A stretch of DNA of 64,000 bases from Suillus spraguei (Eukaryota > Basidiomycota > Agaricomycetes > Boletales > Suillaceae). Where the stretch lies: positions 1-64,000 of the forward strand of contig JABCPU010000116.1 of assembly GCA_016800925.1 (NCBI GenBank). The letters are read 5' to 3'. This document shows, piece after piece, positions 22,392-33,631 of the stretch. The notes below the pieces were generated by a model. It did no database searches. It had not been told where the DNA came from and saw only the letters and a list, made by a program, of their open reading frames with translations. Position 1 is the first letter of the stretch, and the number at the start of each line of letters is the position of its first letter. Both the position numbers and the translations under genes were made by a program.

Positions 22392-23967
22392 CAAGAGGGG
22401 GTGTAAGTTCGCCGAGGTGCTGCGCAAGTGCGATGGATGTTGCCAGAGATGCTGACAGCTGCACAAGGAACATGTGCCCAATCACTTTGATCTCGTCTGA
22501 CAGATCGCTGATGGCTGCAAGCAAGTGTGAGAGGAAGATCAACAGGTCAAGTTGAGTTATGCAGATATTGAGCTAGAAGTACATGAATGAGGGGAGGACA
22601 TGGGTGTGGAAAAAGCTTACAAGGGTGTACAGTGTCTCCCATGTGGTCTTGTGTGCATCGAGGCTGCTGTCGACTTTGTGTGTCCAGGGTCCCATTTGAA
22701 GCATACTGAGGAGATCAGGGTTGACTTTCATCTCTGCATAGAGGCTCAGGAGCAGAGTCGGAAGGTGATCGCAGATGAGGTGGGGCTTCGTTCTTGCCGC
22801 AGAGTTGAGAGCGGACAGCGCAAGGCAGTGGACATTCTGTGCAATTCGTGTCAGGAAATTCAAATTGATTAGAGCAACCAGCATACCAAATCCTGGTTGT
22901 GGATTAAATCCAAGAAGTCCATGATGAGCAATGCCAAAAGTTCGTCATATGATGGTGACGACTCTGCAAGTGTATGTCGGATGGCAGATACGACAGTGGC
23001 ACGTGCTGCAGGGTTCTTGTCATGGATGCGAGAGTGAAGTTGCGGGAGATATCGCGAGGGATGTGTTGTAGTAAGTTTGCCCAGACAGGCAACAGCAACA
23101 TTACGTGTACTGTCTTGTGCATTCTCTGAGTATTGAAAGAGGGGTGCCCAGAGCTATTCTGCAACACCTTCGAGTTGCCCATGCGAGCAATGTGTGACCA
23201 CCTAGACAGGTTTTCAGAACACAAACTGACACAAAAGACTAGTTTTCAGACCTCCTTCAATGCATGCAATGACAGCAGCTTCTTGTGTGGATCGCTCTCT
23301 GCAACCCTATTGCAGGTAAAAATTGATGGAGATTTCCAATGGCAATATTTCCTATGGACTTCAGTCCATGTATCCAGTTAACGTGTAGAATTTACTTGCC
23401 AGCAGCAAATGCAGCAGCAGCACGAATCTCCTCCTCTTCTGCTGCAAAATGTTCAATAGTATTGGTAAATGTATCTTGTTGCTTTGACATGTCACTGGTG
23501 CAGGGTTATCGATGGAACGGAGACACGGAGCATCAGACATACATGAAACGGCCAAGTTCCCTGACAATCAGCAGACTCACACCACAACAGAAGTGTTGGA
23601 CTTTGACTTGGAAGATTTCTAGAAGCAGTGCAATGTGAGAGACTTGCTAGGCTACCATACCCGGGCTGACCTTGATATACTTGGAGTAGACCATGATGGC
23701 TCCTGCTGCCACTTCCTGAGCACTCTGGATGACTTGGGCAATGCATTTAGCAACAATGGCTATATCAGCATCTGACTTGTTGGCCTTTTCCACTCAATTC
23801 GCCAAGCTGGGAACAACATGGGTTGCAATTTGACTATCAGCCTGCACCAACGAAGAGAAGAACATTAGAAGTGAATCGAGAGCAGCTCCTGAGATGAAAG
23901 GTTAATGTCCAATCTGATAGATCTCGCCAAGGAGCTCACGCTCAACTTCAGGGAAAGTAGCTGTCTG
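22392..23967 (-). pseudogene. CAND1: CAND1 (cullin-associated NEDD8-dissociated protein) pseudogene, C-terminal half
   Basis: Minus-strand segments in gene order match the HEAT-repeat protein CAND1, the exchange factor that binds unneddylated cullins. About 23960-23880 reads EVERELLGEIYQIGH then SGAALDSLL; 23770-23650 reads IAIVAKCIAQVIQSAQEVAA; 23440-23400 reads EEEEIRAAAAFAAG; 23300-23250 reads KKLLSLHALKEV; 23140-23080 reads SENAQDSTRNVAVACLGKL; 22840-22790 reads LSALNSAARTKPHLI; 22700-22660 reads MGPWTHKVDSSLDA; 22490-22460 reads LSDEIKVIGHM. Stops and frameshifts break it at least six times. It starts where an LTR fragment ends and converges on the hAT remnant, so it is a truncated copy. 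The functional CAND1 should lie elsewhere in the genome. Confidence 0.85.
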
Positions 23968-24361
23968 GGAGATGATATTCAAACTAAGGTTCTACGGAGA
24001 TCTACAAGTGGTTTATATACTGTAAGTATCTAATATGGATAATCAACAAGTCCAGGACCGAGGGCTATGTACAAAGTGTAACGGAAGTCTAGTTAATGTG
24101 CAGCAGATCAGTAAGCACGAATCAGAAATGAAACACAGGTAACGGATCAGTGACACAGGAGGGAAATATACATAGCCGGAATACCGGAAACAGGAGGAAT
24201 GACGAAAGGGAATAGACACAGATATACACAAGGGAGTTAGAGTGCGAGAAGTGGGCACATTTGGATGGGTGATCTGGACAGGATCTGTGACTGGACGAAA
24301 TAGAATTGATCGGATCTGATCGGATATAGTCAGATCTGGATTAGAAGTATGGTATATGACA
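23968..24361 (+). mobile_element. Family 1 LTR, 3' part only
   Basis: It begins within the LTR at GATGATATTCAAACTAAGG and runs to the family 1 terminus TATATGACA at 24361. The first half of the LTR is missing; the CAND1 pseudogene abuts it. Confidence 0.8.
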
Positions 24362-24362
24362 C

Positions 24363-24526
24363 GCAGGATATCCCAGGTAAAACCCAGTAAGATTAAAGTA
24401 AAGTATACAAGCATAATACAATGTGCTTAAATAAGCCAATATGTGCACATGGACCAAGAGAGATGTGACAATATAACTGTGTATCCTAAAGATGAAGGCA
24501 ACTGTAGTACAGACACAACTGTAACA
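24363..24526 (+). mobile_element. Family 4 LTR, 3' part only
   Basis: It matches 20068-20296 from AGGTAAAACCCAGTAAG to the end TGTAACA. Its 5' part is replaced by the family 1 LTR fragment. It inserted in a Gypsy integrase gene, whose coding sequence begins within a few bases on the other side. Confidence 0.75.
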
Positions 24527-24529
24527 CAG

Positions 24530-24836
24530 TCCTCGATCCAAGATAACTTTGTCATGGAGACCAAAGCAGTGATATACATGTTTCAAAAATAATTTGGCCA
24601 TACCTTTTATTGTTTTTACACAAGGGATGATAATTACCCCTTTGTAAGGCAATGGTCCACCACGACCATGGAAGAAGGATGGGAGTAAGTGGAGGTAAAA
24701 CAGGGTGAGTATCTGCTTTCATTTGCTGACAAAGGGTGCAACCCTCCATGTATTTCCAGATATGAGAACCCATAGTGGGCCACCAGGCTTCTCGCTTTAC
24801 AAGTTCTTCTGTGTTAAATCTACCAGGATAGCCCAC
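24530..24836 (-). pseudogene. Gypsy (Ty3-type) integrase fragment
   Basis: The minus strand reads GRFNTEELVKREAWWPTMGS and then GCTLCQQMKADTHP, the H2C2 zinc-binding domain of Gypsy integrases. After a frameshift near 24650 come IIPCVKTIKGMAKLFLKHV and LHDKVILDRG, the start of the integrase catalytic core. It is cut at ILDRG by the family 4 LTR. Confidence 0.82.
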
Positions 24837-24849
24837 AGTAGGATGATGT

Positions 24850-25203
24850 TACAACCATGATACTGTAGGTAACTGGTACAGATAATCAACGAGTCCAGGA
24901 CCAAGGGCTATGTACAAAGTATAACAGAAAGAAGTCCATTAGTAAAAGCACAGTGGATCAGTAAGCATGGGTTGGAAATGAAACATAGGTAATGGATCAA
25001 TAAGCAGGATGGAAATACACATAGCCAAAATACTGGAGACAGGAGGAATACCAAAAGGAGATAGATGCAGATGTCCACAGTGGAGTTAGAGTATGAGAAG
25101 TAGGAAGTTTCAGATGAGTGGTCTGGATAGGATCTGTGGGACGGACAGAAGCAGGATCGATCAGATCAGATCAGATCTGAGATCGGATGTATGGTATATG
25201 ACA
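24850..25203 (+). mobile_element. Family 1 LTR, 3' part only (second fragment)
   Basis: From TACTGTAGGTAACTGG to the terminus TATATGACA at 25203. It resembles 16879-17168 in sequence, including the repeated GATCAGATCAGATC stretch. Confidence 0.78.
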
Positions 25204-25535
25204 GTATTTCAGATGCAGAATGATCTAAATGCAGAGAAAAGGTCAGTGCTTTGGATGCCAGGAGGTTGGGCATTGCTTTGGAAATTGTCCTGAGAGGAAG
25301 AAGAAAACCCCAACCTGCCAAGCTGAGATAAAGGAACTCCCTGATAAAGAAGATGACAAAGAAACGGTGTGCCATCTTGTGGAGTATTTTTGGCTTGGGG
25401 AAACAAGAAATCAATGTATGTTTCTCCCAATGTATTACTAAGACCTGTACATCTTGTAGGTGAACGAAAAGAACTTCATGTTCCATTACCCTTATCTCGC
25501 GTACACACTCAAAATCTGTTGACACAACCACTATC
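25204..25535 (+). pseudogene. Gypsy gag zinc-knuckle fragment
   Basis: The plus strand reads KGQCFGCQEVGHCFGNCPE, a C-x2-C-x4-H-x4-C knuckle of LTR-retrotransposon Gag (25235-25290). A lysine- and glutamate-rich tail and a segment ending LSRVHTQNLLTQPLS follow. The reading is cut at 25536 by the family 2 LTR. Confidence 0.75.
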
Positions 25536-26279
25536 TGTTACAACCATGCAAAACTGGGGGCTACTAAGAAGTCCCAGCTTACATGGGGTTGTACTGGAGA
25601 ATCAGAAAGTCAAAGGGGCTTGGCCTCAGCTCATGCGCTGTGCCCCTTACCCGAGTATGGGCCCTTAATTTCAGGTGAAGTCCGAGGGGGAGTTCTGGTA
25701 AAGTCCAGACAGAGTCTGGCTAAACTCTTAAGACAGAATAGCTCAATAGAGCTCTGAAGGACTTCCAGATGAGTGCAGGAATGTGCTGGAACTATTTCCA
25801 GATGACAATGATTGGAGATAAGACTACTGGAACAAGTCCAAAGTAGAATGGATGGAGGATGGACTGCCGGACAAGGTCCAGGGCAGGATAGGAGCAGAGC
25901 TCCAGAGGGAAAGATGACCCACGATGTTGGAGGATAGGATAGGATAGATTCAGAGGTCTGGAGGTCTGGAGATCGGAAGAACGGAAGAGTGGAGGAGCAG
26001 ATGATCAGACGATCAGATGAGTGTAGCTCTGTGGATCTTAGGGGAGGTGTTGACTACTATAGAGGAGTAGGTCCAGATATAGGGTACAGATAGTATAGAC
26101 CACTCCAGACAAAGTCCAGAATAGAAACAGACAGGATAAGACTACCAAAGGTAGAGTCAGAGGTGAAATGGATGAGAGACAGGAAACGGATGAAGTCTGA
26201 AAAGGTTGTAGGACATAGGATCAAAGCCCTGGCCTAGGGAATGATCCCATAGGCCTCAGACCAGGTGGCCATGATAACA
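25536..26279 (+). mobile_element. LTR-like element, family 2, second copy
   Basis: It starts TGTTACAACCATGC and is provisionally ended at CATGATAACA (26279), which gives TGTTA/TAACA termini. No matching target duplication is seen (CTATC on the left, GTGTG on the right), so the right end may be elsewhere. It aligns with the split copy at 14950-17506. Confidence 0.65.
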
Positions 26280-26636
26280 GTGTGTGAATGGGCATGTGGA
26301 GATCCTCCACTAAGGCTAGAAAGCCTCTACCGCTAAATGGAGGGGACAGAACGTGGGAACAGAAGCCCCCACAGGACCAGATGGTCTTGATCACAGTGTG
26401 TGCTAGGCAGGAGCAAGGAGACCCTCAGCTCAGGGCCAGAAGGTCACTGCAAATGCAGACATGGAAAGTAGGAACAGAAGCTCTCACAGGACCAGATGAT
26501 CCTGATCCCAGTGTGTACTGGGTGGGAGCGAGGAGACCCTAAGCTCAAGACCAGAAGGCCTCTACCACTTAATAGAGGATATGGGACATGAGAGGAGAAA
26601 CCCACACAGGACCAGATGGCCTTTAATCCCAGTAAC
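26274..26636 (+). repeat. Tandem repeat, about 115-bp unit, three copies
   Basis: Units begin near 26274, 26389 and 26504, each with GAT(A/C)(A/C)CAGTGTGTG or a close variant. Each contains GGAGA-CCT, CAGAAGGCCTCTACC or a variant, and ACAGGACCAGATGG toward the end. A fourth copy is cut after AATCCCAGT. The repeats sit between two LTR fragments. Confidence 0.75.
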
Positions 26637-26637
26637 T

Positions 26638-26708
26638 TGTTAAGACCATACTCAAAGGGTGAAAGATCTGAAGGGCTTTGGCCTCAGTTTGTACACTATG
26701 CCCTTTCC
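26638..26708 (+). mobile_element. Family 1 LTR, first 71 bp only
   Basis: It runs from TGTTAAGACCATACTC to about AGTAATGC, matching 1601-1675, then the similarity stops. Confidence 0.75.
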
Positions 26709-27640
26709 TGAGTAATGCTCCTCTGTGATTGGCTCATTCTCGTGATCTGACAGCTAGTCCAGGAAATGAATGTGTGGTTGTACATTCATGTCTTTCTAAA
26801 GGTCAATGTTCTGGAGGTCAGTTTACATGATAAAGTTGGAATGGTTTGACCTCTTCATTGTCACAGTTGCGCTTAACTCTACGTAGGTAGAATAGTGCTG
26901 TTTTGACATTTTCATCCTTAAGTCAATGTTAGAAACTTGGTTCTGAAAGACCCCCCCCCCCCCAACCACCTGCAGCCCAAAACCAATGGGACTTTCTTAG
27001 GTTGTGCATCACTGCCACGCCTGGAACTTCGGTAAATGGCGTCCGAACCCTCAATAGCAGTTTCAGAATCATGCAACCCCAACAGGTGGCTTCCCAAGCC
27101 CCAAATGTGGCCAATCAACTTGGTGCAATGTCTCTCAAGTACTGAAGGAAAAGTGGCCCCAGGAGGAGGGTGTAAGGCGTGGGTATACATGTACCAGGCC
27201 CAAGCATGAAAGCAACACCCAGAGTACGGTAGCCAACTTAAAGATGCCATCGCCAAAATTATGGGCGATTCAGATGCAGCAACTTTAGTCATAAGCACCC
27301 CCACTGCTGCAGTCAAACTTGTTGAAAACTCCCCCCCACCTGCTGACATGCACGAAACCTGTTTCGAGCATGGTCACGGAGATATAGTGTATACTTTATA
27401 GGCTTAAGATACTTGGGAGTATAGATTTTTTTGTACTACAGATTAAAGGGCAAATGAATTAATGGCATAGTTTTATGACTTATCCTTGCCATGAAACTGT
27501 GTCAAAACCCTTAATTATGTATGACTAAGCAATTTCCCACACCTTTCAGAGTTTTGTCATCCATTTTCCTACCTTTCTATGAAAGTTGACCAGTTAGCAT
27601 TTTGTAAATCAAATATTTAAATGAATAATAGTCAATATAG
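26709..27640. other. No supported gene; C13 run
   Basis: A homopolymer of 13 C lies at 26951-26963. A minus-strand open frame of 143 codons (26918-27349) crosses it and has no recognisable domain. Confidence 0.35.
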
Positions 27641-27791
27641 ATTATGTAATGGACTATTCACCAGTATTTGTATTGTTGAATGTTTTTGAATGTGATGTGC
27701 TGTTTGTGAAGTCTTTGAATGTGATGTGTTGTTTATGTTGTTAATGTTTGGACTAGTTCGAAGTTTTGGTAGCCAATCGGCGGACTTTAGG

Positions 27792-27920
27792 ATGACTAAG
27801 CAAAGTGAGTCATAATGAGTCATGTGGAGTCATTTCACATGTGACTCATATTGAGTCATGATGAGTCATATTACCTTATTTAGTTAGTAGTGCAGCCACG
27901 TCTATAGTAGTATATAAAGG
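27792..27920 (+). promoter_or_regulatory. Cluster of TGAGTCA (AP-1/Gcn4-type) sites upstream of a TATA box
   Basis: TGAGTCAT occurs at 27806-27813, 27816-27823, 27852-27859 and 27862-27869. TGACTCAT lies at 27842-27849, and a variant GGAGTCAT at about 27825-27832. The middle part is a near palindrome (GAGTCATTTCACATGTGACTC). A TATATAAAG motif follows at 27911-27919. TGAGTCA is the site of fungal bZIP activators of the Gcn4/AP-1 class. The downstream unit is not recognised; an LTR promoter is the likely source. Confidence 0.55.
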
Positions 27921-28920
27921 GACCACTTTTCCCCTCTGAGCAATAAGAAATATTACCATTATTACTGAGTATTGGTGTGAACATCTGAGTGAATATTAGT
28001 TTATTCCCTCACTTTCTTTGTCACTGTTTCCCACGATGTTTTGACCATCTGAGATATTATCTTTACATTCTTTAATTGCACTAGCTAGCACACGGTGTAA
28101 GTCATCTAGTGTGTTCTGCTTTATTCTCTTTATTGACACAGGAAATCGTTTCTGTGGGGAGAATTATTGTATTTTCATTGATTGAGTGACAACAAATAGG
28201 ACTTATACTTTATTCAATAATATTAAGAACCTGGTTAGCTTTAAGACTACATCAAGAGGGTGTACTCTGTTCTGATTCTGTGTCATACTCATTGTGAGTG
28301 CCTGAGCAGCAGAGAGGCTAATTTTGAGGCCATGTATTGATTGATTCGATTGTATTTGACTTCTAGTTTGCTCTCCTAGTCATGAGAATAAGAAGTAGTC
28401 AAGATATTGATATGTTCTGACACATTTCGTATTGTCACTTTGTTATCTGTAGCATCGTAGCACTGCATCAAGCCAGTTATCAGTTCAGCTACACTTAGTA
28501 TTTCCGCCATTGCCTTTCTCTGAGTTATTCAAGTATTACGCCAAGCCAGTTAGCGGTAACTATCTTCCTAAGTTCCTGAATTCTGATCACAATAATTAAC
28601 AGATACTAACCCTGAGATTTTCCCACACAGATCTCTACCCTTTTAGTCATTGGTAAATTGCCTAGAAAAACTGAAACTCTGTTTCTGCAACCCCCAATGA
28701 ACACCACATTATCAACCATTGGTATTGTGAAATCTGGTGATTTATTTGCCTTTCACATCCTAGTAAGACACCGTGTGAGTGTTTTATTGTTTGATCTTCA
28801 GGACATATTATCTCACAGTTTGATTCAGTAGTTATCAACACAGGTCAAACAGAGGTTATTGGATGGCAGGTACTCCGCACCCACGTACACTTTCTTTCTT
28901 TTTTTCTTACCTTCGTTCAC
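27921..28920. other. No supported gene
   Basis: AT-rich sequence downstream of the TATA box, with stops in all frames. I found no LTR ends with a matching target duplication. Confidence 0.35.
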
Positions 28921-28934
28921 TCCTGATACATCTG

Positions 28935-29560
28935 AGTAGATACTTGGGTGGTTCAAGCACATCACATCTGAGCTCAGAAAAGTCATCAAGGGCACCATGA
29001 CACCCATTACAAATTTTTGTGATGCCACTGAGTCTGGTAGAAAAGAGGAAATCACGCGTCTCGTCAAGCTCTTCAATTCGGAACATCGCCTCAATGTAAG
29101 TAACAGACTGTATCCTTGAACTTTCTTACCCATATCTTTCGTTGTTTAGGTTCAAACTGTCATTTCGGAAGTGGTGGTGGAACAAGCTTTCGCAGAGCTT
29201 CTCTGGTCATCAATGTTCATACCAATTGGAGGGTTGGCTGATGGGATAAGAAGTGTGAGGCTAGCAGACTTTTTCCCAGAAGATATCTGTACATCAACTA
29301 GATGTTTGGCCCAGGATATCATTTGCAACTTGATGATCTTAGTGAGTCTTTTTTTTCAATTTGTACATTCTCAAGCGATCTAACAAATTCACAGCTCTAC
29401 CAGACAATGCTGCTTATTTTGAAGAATCTCTTGGGCAAAGGCCGCACAAAGGAACTCGCTATCTACCTCGACCACAGAGTTATGCCTGATGTCCTCATGG
29501 CCACACTTGGTCCCATGTATGAAAACCGCATTTGTTTTCTCAGTTCATGCAAGCCGTAAT
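28935..29560 (+). pseudogene. Unrecognised gene fragment with two spliceable introns
   Basis: Three open segments join through good splice signals. The first ends LVKLFNSEHRLN at about 29096, with donor GTAAGT. The second, 29156-29340, starts VQTVISEVVVEQAFAELL and ends DIICNLMIL, with donor GTGAGT. The third starts at 29395 with LYQTMLLILKNLLGKG and ends with a TAA at about 29560. No start codon in frame and no recognised domain. The preserved splicing suggests a degraded host gene or transposon gene rather than noise. Confidence 0.4.
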
Positions 29561-32500
29561 GTGGCTGCCTTTCATAGTGTCAGTCTTTTACATGCTGCTC
29601 AGTATTACTTATCATGATTACATTCAGGCATGAAAATGTGCTTAACTTCAAACCGAAAATGAAAGTGCCGAGAACCATAGGAAAGACCAAACAATCAAGA
29701 ACTATGGCTGATATCAGGCCCATCACCATCAAAGCAGTTGAGGGTGTCGGCCTGCCAAATAATGCAGGCTTTCAGTCCTTTAGGTCACTCATAGATGTGT
29801 TTTGCTCCATTGACAACTTCCAACTGGTGATGTAAAGTTCATGAGAAACAGATCCTGTTGTTTTACGTAAATACCTGTTGAATTGTCATCTCTTGGAGTA
29901 GCACAAATATGGAAATATGGAATCACTGTATGTACATTGTTACAAGTAGGACTCATGATTGTATTTGTACTTGTTTTGCTCTATCTCTTTCAACTCAATG
30001 TATCGTCCTTGGCAAGCGCTAGTGAAGAAAGAAAAAAACACAGCTGATCTGTGGTTGAATGCGCATAGGTTCTCCATTTCGTTTTTGACATGGACCTTCT
30101 GATTGCAACATGCTCAGACCTCTGCGAGATGTTGCAGATTGCCTGCTTTCCCAATGTTAATGATGTATGCAGACCAGAGGTTCGCACAGCACTTCCCTTT
30201 GTTGATCAGAATTTTGACGGCAAAGGATAATATCTATAGCCAACATTATGCCTGCACTTGGTTAAAGAAACTGGCATTGCAAGGAATGACTATGCTGTGA
30301 CTGTGGATGGAAGGAATCGCATTACCAGTATCAACTCCTGGGTGCCTATGGCACAATGCAGCCTATTTTTTCGAAGATTCTGTCAAGCAGAGTCATACAG
30401 GGAGAGTCTGCAAAAAAAAAGAATGGTTCACTCATCTTGCATGTGAAGATCATACCTCATCAGCACCATCAATAAACTGACGAAGGAACATTATAGATGT
30501 CTTGGAAAAGCCTTCTAGTTGCAAACTCATCACACAGTGGACAAGGCATTCATGCTCACATTCAGTTTGCAAAGAATCTTGTCCACTGAAGGAGATGTCT
30601 GACAACGCTCTGCACCTTCAATATCTGACTGGAAGCTTCAGATGGTCTTCATTCATTCCTAGTGGGGCCTGGGCGTTTGTTGCAACATATGATAGCGGCT
30701 CGGACAATCTCCAATACATGAGCTCTGTCCCAGCTGTTGTTCCAGCAGAGCTGAATTTTGCCGGCGTGCCATATGGTCTCACCCTGGAGCTTGGTCATCA
30801 TACTGGAATGACAGGGTGCAGAAGTCCCATCACGGTGTAGCGAAAAAGTCATGCTGACCATGAAAGTGCCATTTTACACAAGTGTCTCGTTACTGCCTAC
30901 AGCGGCTACTGAGAAAACCCCTATAGCGAGCATTACCCCTTTTCGCTCCGCCAGTACCATTTTTGCTCTGTGGATCCTTGCCCCTTACCAAATCTCGCTA
31001 CCGATGTCCTCCTGTCCATTCCATTTCCATCTAAAATCCATTGGTGCGTAGCATATTCGTTTCCGCCATTACTAAAGCTATGGCAAGACTTACCTTACCT
31101 TCTGTGACACCGCTTGCTCACTGCGTGCCTCTTAGCTAAGTATCTCTGTCTCGCTACATTCTCGCTATGTATTCTGGCCATTCACAGTACATGTTAAAAA
31201 GGACTCTTCGCACATTCTGGTACTTTTACTTTTCCCTCTATGGTACACATGGTACTTAGGAATTGTCACCACTACTGTCTCTAACGGAATAAAGTCTTTT
31301 GCCGAAGTCACTATCACTTAAGAATTGTTTTACTGCTGCACGCACTACCGCTCTTTACCACTTTCCCACGCTTCACCGCTTGTGCTACGCTTTCCCGTGC
31401 TTCATCACTATGCTTCACTGCTTGTTTTACCATCAGTTTCCCACGCCTTACCACAGTTTTACTGCACGCACTACCGCAGTTTTACTGCTCACACTACCGC
31501 TACTTTACCGCTACTTTCCCATGGAGCGGAGGTCACTGCTAGCATCTTGCTACCTCCGACGGCAGTCTTGCACCACAGGTTGGGCATTATTGAACTATAT
31601 TAACTTAGCATTCCCTTTAGGGTTGAATGCTCTTGCTTTGCAAGTGAAGCAGACTAGATGGAGCGCAAGACTCGCATACTAGTTTAGGCTGTGGTTCATC
31701 TACAGCCCAGGCTAGATTGTATCTTTACAACAGCTTTAAGGAATTGAGCTAGATCAGCAGTTGTCTAGATATTGATCTCAACAACTTGCAGAATACATCA
31801 TGGGACAGGATCAAGTCGAAACCAGGTTCTAGTGTTAAGGGGGATGACATGGAGAAGCAGAACCACTGAACTTGGTGAACATGTTTGTCAGTTCAAGGCA
31901 AAAGCCTTGGGCAGGTGCCAATGTTAAAGGGAATCAAAAGGTGAACCCAGAGAAATAACAGGATGCACCTTTACTGAGGCAACCCAGGAGGAAGAAGTCA
32001 TTTCATGTGCTGGGGGATCACGCAGTGGTACCATGGATTCATACAGCATACTGCCAGTAAGTCTTAATCTGTTGACCATCCATTCTCCAACTCAACTTCT
32101 AGCAGGAGGAGTAAGAGCATCTGATGCCGAAAGGGAAACCTGTGTTTGGTTCCTACCCTTCAGCTTTGTGGACCCAGGTTGTTCTAAGGTTGGGTCACAT
32201 TATTCCAACATTCTCTTGAGGCAAACGCAATCTGAATGATGGGGATTTCTCCTCCTGCATTGTTGGACTTGGCATTCATCTGAATGTGATTTTCCCATCT
32301 GTGTGCAGCTAAAGAATTATCACTAATATCAGCTGCAGTTCCTCGTGGCATAGTCCTATTCAGCACTTATTCAAGTGCTGGTCATCGCTAAGTAATAAGT
32401 CCTCTGGCTCTCATTCATCACAAGCCTGACTAGCAGTGCTTGCTGAAGGCTACTACTGAATGGCTGCCCCCATTGGCCCATGATATTTATGTGCAGTGAT

Positions 32501-33631
32501 TTACTTCTGCCTCCCTAAATCCTAGACGGTGAGGTGAGTCCTTATAATCTGGACAAACCCTATTCTTCAGTTCTTACATGGTTTTTTGAGGGAATGGTAA
32601 CAATGCATTCTGGCACTACTCTAGCAACAGTGGCGTGGAACGCAACCCCCACACTGTGCACCCTCCAATGTTACCTGATGCTGTGGAACCTCTGACAGAC
32701 ATGTACATATGGACATGAGCATGGACATGGGATGGATTTCCTGCATCCGCCAATGATGCTTTTGCAGGAGGAAGAGAGTCTCTTCGCAACCTATTTGTAT
32801 CTGTCAATGATTCTTCCACAGGAGGGTGAGGAGGTACAGCACGTGTATGAGTATGGGCAAGGGGAGTACTATGAGATGGGCAACACACAACAGTACTAGG
32901 CAGTTGGGTGTCACAACATTCTATGTCTTGCACTTGTTCTGTCTCAAACATCCTTTTCCTGTTTATCCTCTCACCCATTTCATCATCTCCTGCATCAAAA
33001 TTTGGATTCATGCATTAGCAGTTGTGTCTTGTTGCTGTTGAGCTTGTAAATATCTCCTACGTTTTGCATGCCAGTTTAATCTAATGTGTTTCACTATTTT
33101 CAGAACTTCTTGCTGTCCAGCATCTTCATACACTGCGCATCGTATATTTGGACTTGATGATGGAAAACATGTTCGTAACTCGGTCCAGCCATGTATGCAT
33201 TGCAGGTTTTGGCAATGCTAAGGTCCTGGACCGCAAACTGACCTATCAGCAATTTCACAACGAGCACATGTATAGTGCATCGGGTACCGATGGGATATAA
33301 CTTCAAGACAGACACCTGGACCTACACCTATGGTACCATTTTACTAAAGCTTTTACTAATGAATTGCGGGGTGAGTAATTCTTTGTGGATCCAGATGCTC
33401 CTGGCATTAAAGCTTACTTGACCCTGTTTATCCACAGTAAGATCGACACATGTATGAAACACTGGGCGAATGAAGCAAAGGTTATAGATGCAGCTCAGGC
33501 TGATTTTTTTTTCAGCTCTGGACACACAAGTGGACGTGTTTGGTGATCTCATTTTGAAACTTTACTGGAATTTTGGTTAGTTGGGACACTTTGGTGTTCT
33601 CTCTGTGGTGCAGGTGCTTTCATGACATATT
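29561..33631. other. No supported gene; pyrimidine-rich repeat-like patch
   Basis: Open frames of up to 127 codons (for example 30502-30840, 31299-31682 and 32616-33011 minus) have no recognised domain. Between about 31325 and 31520 a degenerate motif of the form CGCACTACCGC..TTTAC repeats irregularly. The stretch 31832-31846 (TGTTAAGGGGGATGAC) resembles a polypurine and LTR boundary but has no partner. Confidence 0.3.

Noticed and set aside
22600..22872. Plus-strand ORF of 90 codons
   Set aside because: It is the antisense shadow of the CAND1 pseudogene.
26918..27349. 143-codon minus-strand ORF
   Set aside because: It crosses a C13 run and has glycine stretches from it; no domain is visible.
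31832..31860. LTR boundary at TGTTAAGGGGGATGACA
   Set aside because: No partner LTR, terminal repeat or target duplication was found.
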